Source: an uncultured Parasphingopyxis sp. (GTDB taxonomy: Bacteria; Pseudomonadota; Alphaproteobacteria; Sphingomonadales; Sphingomonadaceae). Taken from it: a stretch of DNA of 64,000 bases. Location of the stretch: positions 1-64,000 of the forward strand of contig NZ_CAKZNF010000037.1 in assembly GCF_937129435.1 (NCBI RefSeq). The letters are read 5' to 3'. Shown one piece after another: positions 26,393 through 33,600 of this stretch (positions within the stretch are counted from its first letter, which is position 1; every line of letters begins with the position of its first letter). The notes under the pieces are model-generated. The model was not told the origin of the DNA. It was given only the letters and a program-made list of their open reading frames with translations, and made no database searches. A program made the translations under genes and the position numbers.

Positions 26393-27034
26393 ATGAAGCT
26401 CTACCAGTCCGTCGGACCCAATCCTCGCGTCGTGCTGATGTATATCGCCGAAAAGGGACTCACCATCGATCGGGAATGGATCGACCTGATGGGCGGGGCG
26501 AACCGGCGCGCGCCCTATACCGACATCGCCCCCTTCGGACAGCTGCCGCTGCTCGAAACCGATGACGGGACGCACATCTTCGAAAGCGTCGCCATCTGCG
26601 AATATCTGGAGGAGCTGGAAGGCGAACCGCCGCTCATCGGAACGACACCGGAAGAACGCGCCGAGACGCGCATGCTCATCCGGCGGCTCGATTTCGATAT
26701 CATCATGCCGATGACGACCGCCTTCCGCGCGGCGGAGGGAAAGGCGCTTTTCGAATCGCGCATGCGCCTCGTGCCGGAAGGCGCCGACGGGCTGAAAGCC
26801 TGCGCGCGGGATGGCCTCGAAAGCTTCGACGCGTGGATGGCCGATCGCGAATGGCTGGCCGGTGACCGCTTCACCCTCGCCGATATCGTGCTGTTCTGCT
26901 TCGTCGAATTCGGAGCCATGGTTGGCCAGCCGCTGCCCGACGGGCTGGCGAACCTCGCCGCCTGGAAGGACCGCATCGCGACACGGCCCAGCGCCGCGGC
27001 CAGCGCGGACGACAAGGTCGGCGTTGCGACATGA
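26393..27034 (+). CDS. Glutathione S-transferase family protein, 213 aa
   Basis: Start ATG 26393 with AAGGAGAGA upstream. N-terminal thioredoxin-fold MKLYQSVGPNPRVVLMYIAEKGLTIDREWIDLMGGANR with FGQLPLLETDDGTHIFESVAICEYLEEL holding the cis-Pro (PLL) and the Glu/Ser pair that binds glutathione. The C-terminal all-helical domain includes MADREWLAGDRFTLADIVLFCFVEF. The catalytic residue is not obvious (a Ser or Asn near residue 6-9). It overlaps the SDR gene by ATGA and starts a four-gene coupled operon. Confidence 0.92.
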   Translation: MKLYQSVGPNPRVVLMYIAEKGLTIDREWIDLMGGANRRAPYTDIAPFGQLPLLETDDGTHIFESVAICEYLEELEGEPPLIGTTPEERAETRMLIRRLDFDIIMPMTTAFRAAEGKALFESRMRLVPEGADGLKACARDGLESFDAWMADREWLAGDRFTLADIVLFCFVEFGAMVGQPLPDGLANLAAWKDRIATRPSAAASADDKVGVAT

Positions 27035-27834
27035 CGGCACCCTCCGATTCTCTGCCCCCCTACCGGCCGCTCAGCCGATCGATCGCGGGCAAGACCGCCA
27101 TCGTCACCGGTGCGGCGAGCGGCATGGGCCGCGCCACCGCGCATCTCTTCGCCAGCGAGGGCGCCCATGTCGCCGTCACCGATCTGGAGCAGGACGCGTC
27201 CGACGCGGTCGCCGCCGAAATTGCCGATGATGACTATGCGGGATCGGCCAGGGCGTGGGCACTCGATGTTTCGGACAAGGACGCGATCATCCGCGTCACC
27301 GGCGAGGTGGCGGAGGCGTTCGGCGGCATCGACATCCTCGTCAACAATGCGGGCTTCGCGATCCCTGGCGATTGGGACGGCGACTACGACGCCGCCTGGG
27401 AGCCGACGCTCGCCGTCATGCTGACCGCGCACCAGCGTATGGTCCGCGCCGCCCTGCCATGGCTGCGCAAGGCCGAACATCCGCGTATCGTCAACATCGC
27501 GTCGACCGAAGGGCTGGGCGCGACGCCGGGCAACAGCCCCTATGTCGCGGCCAAGCACGGCGTGATCGGATTGACGCGGGGCATGGCGGTGGATCTGGGG
27601 CGCGAAGGCATCACGGTAAATTGCATCTGCCCGGGCCCCATCGACACGCCGCTCGTCGCGGCGATCCCGGACGAGCACAAGGAAATCTACGCCAAGCGCC
27701 GCGTGCCGCTCCGCCGCTACGCCATCCCCGAAGAGGTCGCGCATATGACATTGTCGTGCGTGCTTCCTGCGGCGAGCTTCCTGACCGGCGCGGCAATCCC
27801 CGTCGATGGCGGGCTGACGATCAAGAATGCGTGA
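27031..27834 (+). CDS. Short-chain dehydrogenase/reductase, 267 aa
   Basis: Classical SDR with NAD(P) motif TAIVTGAASGMGRATAHLFASEGA (TGxxxGxG), NNAG in IDILVNNAGFAIP, catalytic Ser in VNIASTEGLG, and YxxxK in SPYVAAKHGVIGLTRG. The C-terminal PVDGGLTIKNA is typical of the family. The acidic Asp after strand 2 (VTDLEQ) favours NAD(H). Substrate unknown; the operon with GST, DCC and a DUF4166 protein suggests a hydrophobic or oxidised compound. Overlaps GST by 4 nt and the next gene by 8 nt. Confidence 0.93.
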   Translation: MTAPSDSLPPYRPLSRSIAGKTAIVTGAASGMGRATAHLFASEGAHVAVTDLEQDASDAVAAEIADDDYAGSARAWALDVSDKDAIIRVTGEVAEAFGGIDILVNNAGFAIPGDWDGDYDAAWEPTLAVMLTAHQRMVRAALPWLRKAEHPRIVNIASTEGLGATPGNSPYVAAKHGVIGLTRGMAVDLGREGITVNCICPGPIDTPLVAAIPDEHKEIYAKRRVPLRRYAIPEEVAHMTLSCVLPAASFLTGAAIPVDGGLTIKNA

Positions 27835-28297
27835 TCGGGCGGGCGCCACGGTGCGGGAACAGCCCGGCTATCGCGACGACCCATCCGTTCCCGATTTCGA
27901 CGACAGCCAGCCGGTGATCATCTTCGACGGCGATTGCGTGCTGTGCTCGCGTTCGATGCGTCTGATCGCGCGGCTGGACACCGGCGGGCGCTTCCGCATG
28001 ACGCCGGCCCAGGGCGAGATCGGCCAGGCGCTCTACCGCCATCTCGGCCTGCCGACCGACCGGTTCGATACCTATCTGCTCGTCGCCGACGGCCGGATCG
28101 CGCAGCGATCGACCGCGGTCATCGGCATCGCGCGGCGGCTTCGCTGGCCATGGAAGCTCGGCGCGGCGCTGTGGATCGTGCCGCGACCGTTGCGCGACGC
28201 GCTCTATAATTTCATCGCGCGGCGCCGCTATCGCTGGTTCGGCCATCAAACGGCCTGCGTGATAGGCCAGCCGGGTCTTCGCGACCGGCTGCTGTGA
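27827..28297 (+). CDS. DCC-family thiol-disulphide oxidoreductase (DUF393), 156 aa
   Basis: Thioredoxin-like protein with a DGxCxxC motif, QPVIIFDGDCVLCSRSMRLIARLDTGGRFRMTPAQGEIGQALYRHLG; the CxxC is C-V-L-C. It has a basic C-terminal half (RRLRWPWKLGAALWIVPRPLRDALYNFIARRRYRWFG) that could touch membrane. ATG 27827 overlaps the SDR stop by 8 nt; a GTG at 27851 is an alternative. The stop overlaps the next GTG (GTGA). Redox role inferred from motif. Confidence 0.88.
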   Translation: MRDRAGATVREQPGYRDDPSVPDFDDSQPVIIFDGDCVLCSRSMRLIARLDTGGRFRMTPAQGEIGQALYRHLGLPTDRFDTYLLVADGRIAQRSTAVIGIARRLRWPWKLGAALWIVPRPLRDALYNFIARRRYRWFGHQTACVIGQPGLRDRLL

Positions 28298-29958
28298 AGC
28301 GCGTGATCGTTGTCGGCGGCTATGGCGGTTTCGGCGCGCGCATTTCCGAATTGCTCTCCGAACGCGGTTTTGCCGTCGTCGTCGCAGGCCGCAGCGAGGA
28401 ACGCGCCGCCGCCTTCTGCCGGGCGAGAGAGGGCGAGCTGACGCCCGCGGCGATCGACCGGAGCGAAGTGGACGCGGACGCGCTGCAGTCGTTCGGCGCC
28501 TGGGCGCTGGTCGATGCGGCGGGACCGTTTCAGGGCAATGATTATCGGTTGCCCCGCGCATGTATCGCCGCCGGGCTGCACTATTGCGACATCGCCGATG
28601 CGCGCGAATTCGTCGCCGGGATCGGTGCGCTCGACGCCGAGGCGCGCAAGGCGGGGCTGGCCGTCGTTTCCGGTGCGAGCACATGCCCGGCGCTGACCGC
28701 CGCCGTCTGCGATCGCCTCGCCGCCGGGCTCGATCGGGTCGCGACGATCGACATCGTCCTCAGCGCCAGCAACCGCGCCGCCGCCTCGCCTGCGATCACC
28801 CGGGCCGTGCTCTCTTATGCCGGCAAGCCGATGCCGCTATGGCGCAGCGGGATGTGGGAGACGGCGACCGGCGGCAGCGAATGGCGGCGCGTCACTTTCG
28901 ACAGCGACGGCAGGCCCTATCGGCGGCTGGCGGGGCTGTGCGACATACCCGATCATGTGCTGCTCCCCGGACGCTATCCGGGGGCACCGGCTATCGGTTT
29001 CCGTGCGGGCACCGAGATCGGCCTGCAGAACCGCGCCGTGCAGTGGACAGCCTGGCTCGTCCGGCGAGGGATCATCGCGGATGGCAGGCGGCTGACCGTC
29101 CCCGCCCATCTGGTCCAGCGGCTGATGCGCGGCATTGGCGGCGAGCGATCGGCGATGCGGGTCGAGCTTACCGGATGGCTTGGCGGCTCGGCGGTCCGCC
29201 GCAAATGGGAGCTGCTTGCCCGAAACGGCGACGGCCCCTGGGTACCGTGCCTTGCGGTTCCCGCGTTGCTCGCGCGGCTGCGCGACGGCGAAATTGGGCC
29301 GGGCGCGCGGCCTGCCGCCGGGCTGATCGATCTCGCCGATTATGAGCTGGGCTTTGCCCCGCTGGCGATCCGCACCACGCAGACCGAAATGCCTTGTGTT
29401 CCGCTCTACCGCCGCGTGATGGGTGAAGATTTCGACCGGCTTCCGGCGGCAATTCGGGCGATGCACGAGGTGGCCGGCGAACTGAACGCGACGGGCGAGG
29501 CGCGGATCGCACGCGGGCGAAATCCGATCGGTCGTTTGATCGCTTGGCTGTTCCGCTTTCCGCCAGCCGGTACGCGAATCCCGTTGCATGTCCGGATGAG
29601 CGAACGTGACGGCGTCGAGACCTGGACGCGCACCTTCGACGGACATCGCATGCGCAGCGAACTTTCGGCGCGCGGCGACCGGCTCGTCGAACGCTTCGGG
29701 CCGTTTCGCTTCGGCTTCGCCTTGCGCGCCGCGCCGGATAGCCTGGAGATGGATCTCGATCGCTGGTGGTGCGGCCCTCTGCCGCTGCCGCGCGCGCTGG
29801 CGCCGAAAAGCCCGGCACGCGAATATGTGGAGGGAAAGCGATTCCATTTCGACGTGCCGATCGCGCTGCCGCTGATCGGGACGGTGGTTCGCTATCGCGG
29901 TTGGCTCGATCCCGTCACGAACGAGAAGGCCGATGCAGCGCCGCCCGGCCTGGCATGA
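28294..29958 (+). CDS. Saccharopine-dehydrogenase-like protein with C-terminal DUF4166, 554 aa
   Basis: Starts at GTG 28294 (GTGA overlap). Residues 1-130 are a Rossmann fold: KRVIVVGGYGGFGARISELLSERGFAVVVAGRSEERAAAFCRAREGE, with GGYGGFG and an Arg after strand 2 that favours NADP, then GAWALVDAAGPFQGNDYRLPRACIAAGLHYCDIADAREFV as in saccharopine reductases. The middle is unassigned (WMQ-like aromatic stretches). Residues about 370-545 match DUF4166: YRRVMGEDFDRLPAAIRAMHE...RIARGRNPIGRLIAWLFRFPPAGTRIPLHVRMSERDGVETWTRTFDGHRM. The two-domain fusion occurs in other proteobacteria; the reaction is unknown. Confidence 0.85.
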   Translation: MKRVIVVGGYGGFGARISELLSERGFAVVVAGRSEERAAAFCRAREGELTPAAIDRSEVDADALQSFGAWALVDAAGPFQGNDYRLPRACIAAGLHYCDIADAREFVAGIGALDAEARKAGLAVVSGASTCPALTAAVCDRLAAGLDRVATIDIVLSASNRAAASPAITRAVLSYAGKPMPLWRSGMWETATGGSEWRRVTFDSDGRPYRRLAGLCDIPDHVLLPGRYPGAPAIGFRAGTEIGLQNRAVQWTAWLVRRGIIADGRRLTVPAHLVQRLMRGIGGERSAMRVELTGWLGGSAVRRKWELLARNGDGPWVPCLAVPALLARLRDGEIGPGARPAAGLIDLADYELGFAPLAIRTTQTEMPCVPLYRRVMGEDFDRLPAAIRAMHEVAGELNATGEARIARGRNPIGRLIAWLFRFPPAGTRIPLHVRMSERDGVETWTRTFDGHRMRSELSARGDRLVERFGPFRFGFALRAAPDSLEMDLDRWWCGPLPLPRALAPKSPAREYVEGKRFHFDVPIALPLIGTVVRYRGWLDPVTNEKADAAPPGLA

Positions 29959-29981
29959 TCCCATGCGGCAGGCCGTGATGA

Positions 29982-31373
29982 TCAGGCGGCCGCCGGTAGC
30001 CTCAATCGCACGAGCAGACCGCCCAGATCCTCGCTTTCGAGCAGCGCGACATCGCCACCGTAAATGTCGGCCACGTCCCGCACGATCGCGAGGCCGAGGC
30101 CGGTACCGGGCTTGTTGGTGTCAAGCCGCGCCCCGCGTTCGAAGATCGTCTCGCGCTCGGCTTCGGGGATGCCGGGCCCGTCATCCTCGATCGCGATCTC
30201 GACGAAAACGCCGACCGTCTCGACCGTCACGAACACGCGCCCGCCGCCATATTTGGCCGCATTCTCGATCAGATTGCCGAGCAGTTCGTCGAGATCCTGG
30301 CGTTCGACATGGACGGCGGCGTCCTTCTGCCCGGCGATATCGATGGTGACGCTGTCGTAGAGCCGGGACACCGCCCGCTCGACCGAGACCAGCGACGGCC
30401 ACACATCGGCGCGCGACTGGCCGGCGCCGCGGCGGCCGATGGCACGCGCCCGGGCGAGATGATGATCGACCTGCCGCCGCATGGCACGCACCTCGCGCGT
30501 CACGGTCGCCGGTAGCGTCTCCGCCTCTACCGCCGCCTCGTTCTGCAGCACGGTCAACGGCGTCTTCAGCGCATGGGCCAGATTGCCGGCATGGCGCCGC
30601 GCCTCCTCGGCCTGCGTCTCGTTATGGTCGAGCAGGTCGTTCAGTTCGTCGACCAGTGGCTCGATTTCGCGCGGCAACGTCTCGTCGACGCGCGATTTTC
30701 GTCCCGAACGGATATCGGAAATCGACTCGCGGACGCGCCGCAGGGGCCAGAGCCCGAAATAGGCCTGCAGCGCCGCCATCACGACAAGGCCGATGCCGAG
30801 CAACGCGAAGGACCGCACCATCGTCTGCCGCAACACCCGAATCTGCGCGTCGAGCGCCTCCCGCGACGAGGCGACCTGGAAGCGGAAGGTCTGGTCGCTT
30901 TCGGGCAGCCGCGCATCGCGCTCGAGAATCCGCAGAGGCTCCCCGGCAAAGGCAGTGCTGTCATAGCTGTGGATGACATTATCGTCATGCTCCTCGCCGA
31001 GCGGCAACGCCCGGTCCCAGAGCGAGCGCGAGCGGAACTGTTCCTGGCCCGGGGCCGAAACCTGCCAGTAAAAGCCGGAATAGGGTTCGAGGAAACGCTG
31101 GTCGCCGAGCGGCCGGATGAAGCGGACCTCGCCATCGGGGCCGAGTTCGGACGAAGCGATCATGGCCGTGAGCGCATATTCGAGCTGGGCATCGAAATTG
31201 CGGGTGATCGCCTGGGTGAGTACCCGATCGAGCGCCAGCCCGCCCGTCACCAGCAGCACGCCGATCCAGATCGCGGCAACACCGATCATGCGCCGCGTCA
31301 GCGACATCCGGCCGCGGCGGCGCTGGAGTTGCGTCAGTTGCTCTTCGGGCTTCATCTCGACCGGTTGGTCCAT
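29982..31373 (-). CDS. Sensor histidine kinase (PhoQ/FeuQ type), 463 aa
   Basis: Membrane sensor pairing with the response regulator at 31472. TM1 (residues 30-48) and TM2 (about 187-206) enclose a 140-residue periplasmic domain with acidic patches (EEHDDNV). HAMP (LRRVRESISDIRSGRKSRVDETLPREIEPLVDELNDLLDHNE) leads to the H-box EARRHAGNLAHALKTPLTVL with H267, then the N-box NLIENAAKYGGGRVFV, G1 DDGPGIPE and G2 GTGLGLAIV. The PhoQ-like architecture and the PepSY partner suggest a divalent-cation or envelope signal. The gap to the regulator holds palindromic copy G. Confidence 0.92.
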   Translation of the reverse strand: MDQPVEMKPEEQLTQLQRRRGRMSLTRRMIGVAAIWIGVLLVTGGLALDRVLTQAITRNFDAQLEYALTAMIASSELGPDGEVRFIRPLGDQRFLEPYSGFYWQVSAPGQEQFRSRSLWDRALPLGEEHDDNVIHSYDSTAFAGEPLRILERDARLPESDQTFRFQVASSREALDAQIRVLRQTMVRSFALLGIGLVVMAALQAYFGLWPLRRVRESISDIRSGRKSRVDETLPREIEPLVDELNDLLDHNETQAEEARRHAGNLAHALKTPLTVLQNEAAVEAETLPATVTREVRAMRRQVDHHLARARAIGRRGAGQSRADVWPSLVSVERAVSRLYDSVTIDIAGQKDAAVHVERQDLDELLGNLIENAAKYGGGRVFVTVETVGVFVEIAIEDDGPGIPEAERETIFERGARLDTNKPGTGLGLAIVRDVADIYGGDVALLESEDLGGLLVRLRLPAAA

Positions 31374-31428
31374 GGATTCACCTTAGACCCTATCGTTGCA
31401 GCGACAAAGCCGGGCGCGACGGTGATGA

Positions 31429-31463
31429 TTGTCGGGCTCCCCCCATCGGTCGAGCTGACAAAA
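31429..31463. repeat. TTGTCAGA-ended palindromic repeat, copy G (minimal)
   Basis: TTGTCGGGCTC...GAGCTGACAAAA, 35 bp, between the response regulator stop (31472) and the kinase start (31373), 8 nt after the former. It is a shortened or diverged end of the family, inside an operon. Confidence 0.6.
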
Positions 31464-31471
31464 CCCTTCCG

Positions 31472-32149
31472 CTATTCCGCCCGTCGCTCGTTCGGGTCTT
31501 CGAGCGCATAGCCGAGACCGCGGATCGTCGTGATCACATCGGCGCCCAGCTTCTTGCGGATGCGCGTGACGAACACTTCGATCGTGTTCGAATCGCGGTC
31601 GAAATCCTGGTCGTAAATATGCTCGATCAGCTCGGTCCGGCTGACGACCTTGCCCTTGTGATGCATGAGATAGCTGAGCAGCTTGTATTCCTGCGCCGTC
31701 AGCTTTACCGGCTCGCCATCAAGGCTGACCTTGCCCGAGCGCGTGTCGAGCCGTACCGGCCCGGCCACGAGCTCGCTCGACGCATTACCACTGGCGCGGC
31801 GGATCAGCGCGCGCAGCCGGGCGATCAGTTCTTCGGTCTGGAAGGGCTTGGCGAGATAATCGTCGGCCCCGGCATCGAGGCCCGCCACCTTGTCCGACCA
31901 GCTGTCGCGCGCGGTGAGCACGAGCACCGGCACCGTGATGTCTTCCTTGCGCCACCGGTCGAGCACCGTCAGCCCGTCGACCTCCGGCAGGCCGAGATCG
32001 AGGACGATCGCGTCATAGCTTTCGGTCTGGCCGAGAAAATGCCCGTCTTCGCCATCGGTGGCGAGATCGACGGCATAGCCCGCGCCCTCCAGCGTCGCCT
32101 GGAGCTGGCGGCCGAGCGTCGGTTCGTCTTCGACTATCAATACGCGCAT
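31472..32149 (-). CDS. OmpR/PhoP-family response regulator, 225 aa
   Basis: Receiver MRVLIVEDEPTLGRQLQATLEGAGYAVDLATDGEDG with phospho-Asp D51 (AIVLDLGLPEVDG), Thr (LVLTARD) and Lys (LAKPFQTEEL), then a winged-helix domain LTAQEYKLLSYLMHHKGKVVSRTELIEHIYDQDFDRDSNTIEVFVTRIRKKLGADVITTIRGLGYAL. Usual length and close to PhoP/FeuP of alphaproteobacteria. Transcribed with the PepSY protein (6 nt upstream) and the kinase (98 nt downstream). Confidence 0.94.
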   Translation of the reverse strand: MRVLIVEDEPTLGRQLQATLEGAGYAVDLATDGEDGHFLGQTESYDAIVLDLGLPEVDGLTVLDRWRKEDITVPVLVLTARDSWSDKVAGLDAGADDYLAKPFQTEELIARLRALIRRASGNASSELVAGPVRLDTRSGKVSLDGEPVKLTAQEYKLLSYLMHHKGKVVSRTELIEHIYDQDFDRDSNTIEVFVTRIRKKLGADVITTIRGLGYALEDPNERRAE

Positions 32150-32155
32150 ATGGGT

Positions 32156-32479
32156 CTACCTGTCGCTGCGGTCCCGGATGCGGCCCGAAGAGGCGTCGAC
32201 TTCGACACGGATCACCTCGCCGTCCCGCATGAACGTCATGCGATAGGTGTTGCTGCGCTCAAAATAAATAGGGTTGCCGAGATAGTCGGCGCCGCGCATC
32301 TGCTGCACGACGCGCCGCTCGATCATGCGCAGCGACATCGCCCGCCCCTGAACCCGATTGTCGAGCACCGCGTCCTGCTCGCTGCGCAGCTGCGCAGGCG
32401 CAGGCGTCATCGCGATTCCGGCGATGGCGAAGGCTAGGGCAAGGCGTGCGACCATGGTCATGACGGCTGGCATAGCCAT
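32156..32479 (-). CDS. PepSY-domain-like exported protein, about 107 aa
   Basis: A signal peptide (MVARLALAFAIAGIAMTPAPAQ) is followed by QGRAMSLRMIERRVVQQMRGADYLGNPIYFERSNTYRMTFMRDGEVIRVEVDASSGRIRDRSDR, which ends in the PepSY pattern (YRM.....VEVDA.TG.I). PepSY proteins next to PhoPQ/FeuPQ-type systems act as periplasmic accessory sensors. Start is uncertain: ATGs at 32479, 32473 and 32461 all lack a clear ribosome site; I give the longest plausible. It lies 6 nt before the regulator. Confidence 0.72.
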   Translation of the reverse strand: MAMPAVMTMVARLALAFAIAGIAMTPAPAQLRSEQDAVLDNRVQGRAMSLRMIERRVVQQMRGADYLGNPIYFERSNTYRMTFMRDGEVIRVEVDASSGRIRDRSDR

Positions 32480-32599
32480 GCCGCATTGAACAAGTGGTGA
32501 ATGTGTCGGCACGGCTTTGTTCAAGCGACACTGTTGCAGCAATGCCGCGACTCATGCGCCACGGGCGGTCGCGCGGCCATGCCGAAACATTCCGCCGGA

Positions 32600-33577
32600 T
32601 CAGCCTCCGGTCCCCGTGCGGATCGCTTCGCGCGCTTCGGCAATGGCCGATTCGACGTCGCGTTCACCCGCCGCGATTGCCGAGCCGAGGCCGTAGAGCG
32701 TCGCCGAGATCGTGTTGCCCATATTGGGTTCCTCGGTCAGCGTGACGCCGCCATCGGCTTCGATCGCCTCGTCCCAGGCCTCGCGCACGGCGGCCCAATA
32801 ACCTTGCGTCGCGGCCCAATATTCCTCTGCCGGTGCCGGATCATACTCGTCCGACTGGGCATAGGTGTTGAGGACGATTTCCTGGACGAAGGGTTCGACC
32901 TCGCCCTCGACGAGCCCCATTTTGAGATTGTCCTGCCAGTGGATCCAGCCTGTCGGCGAGGGCGAATGGCGGTTGATCGCGAGATAGCGGTCGTAGCGCG
33001 GATTGCGCGTCGCATCGCGGCGGGCGAGCGGACGCCAGGTCCAGCTCGACCGCCAGCGGTGCACGCCGCCCTGATCGGTCCAGTTGCCATAGGCACCGTA
33101 ACGCGGCGAATCATCGACCTGCCACACCGTCTGCGACCAGGCGCCCTCGCGCCGGTCCTCGGGAACCTCCTCCACGTCCCAGCGCCCCTCGCCAACATAG
33201 GCGAGATAGGTTTCCGGCTCATAGACCCAGTCCTGCCGCCAGTGCTTGACGACATGCGGATCTTCCTCGGTACCGACGACGAGGAGATGCTGGAGCACGA
33301 TCCGTTCGCCCGTATCCTCGATCACCCGCACGCTTTCGAAACCGCCCGACATCTTCGGTTCGAGCGGCGTGTAATCTTCGCGCCAGCTCGTCGTCTCGCG
33401 CATGTCGAAGGTGACCCGATAGTCGCCGGCCATGGCGAGGATGGCGGCGCGGTCCGCCTCGAAGGCGGCCTGTTCTTCGGCGGCGCTGCGTTCGGGCACC
33501 GGATCGGTGGCGAAACCCGTCGTCGCCGGCGCCAGCAGCGCTGCAGCCAATGCCCACTTAATGCAATTGCGAGTCAT
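32600..33577 (-). CDS. DUF6607 family exported protein, 325 aa
   Basis: Starts at ATG 33577 with AGGGAGA 6 nt upstream; the long reading frame above it covers the receptor. Signal peptide MTRNCIKWALAAALLAPATTGFAT. The mature part has many aromatic residues: ILAMAGDYRVTFDMRETTSWREDYTPLEPKMSGGFESVRVIEDTGERIVLQHLLVVG...HVVKHWRQDWVYEPETYLAYVGEGRWDVEEVP, GYWAAVREAWDEAI. This corresponds to DUF6607, repeatedly adjacent to haem/haemoglobin-type TonB receptors. Probably soluble and periplasmic. Two genes apart by 23 nt and likely co-transcribed with the receptor. Confidence 0.82.
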   Translation of the reverse strand: MTRNCIKWALAAALLAPATTGFATDPVPERSAAEEQAAFEADRAAILAMAGDYRVTFDMRETTSWREDYTPLEPKMSGGFESVRVIEDTGERIVLQHLLVVGTEEDPHVVKHWRQDWVYEPETYLAYVGEGRWDVEEVPEDRREGAWSQTVWQVDDSPRYGAYGNWTDQGGVHRWRSSWTWRPLARRDATRNPRYDRYLAINRHSPSPTGWIHWQDNLKMGLVEGEVEPFVQEIVLNTYAQSDEYDPAPAEEYWAATQGYWAAVREAWDEAIEADGGVTLTEEPNMGNTISATLYGLGSAIAAGERDVESAIAEAREAIRTGTGG

Positions 33578-33600
33578 TATATTTCTCCCTGAAAATCGGA

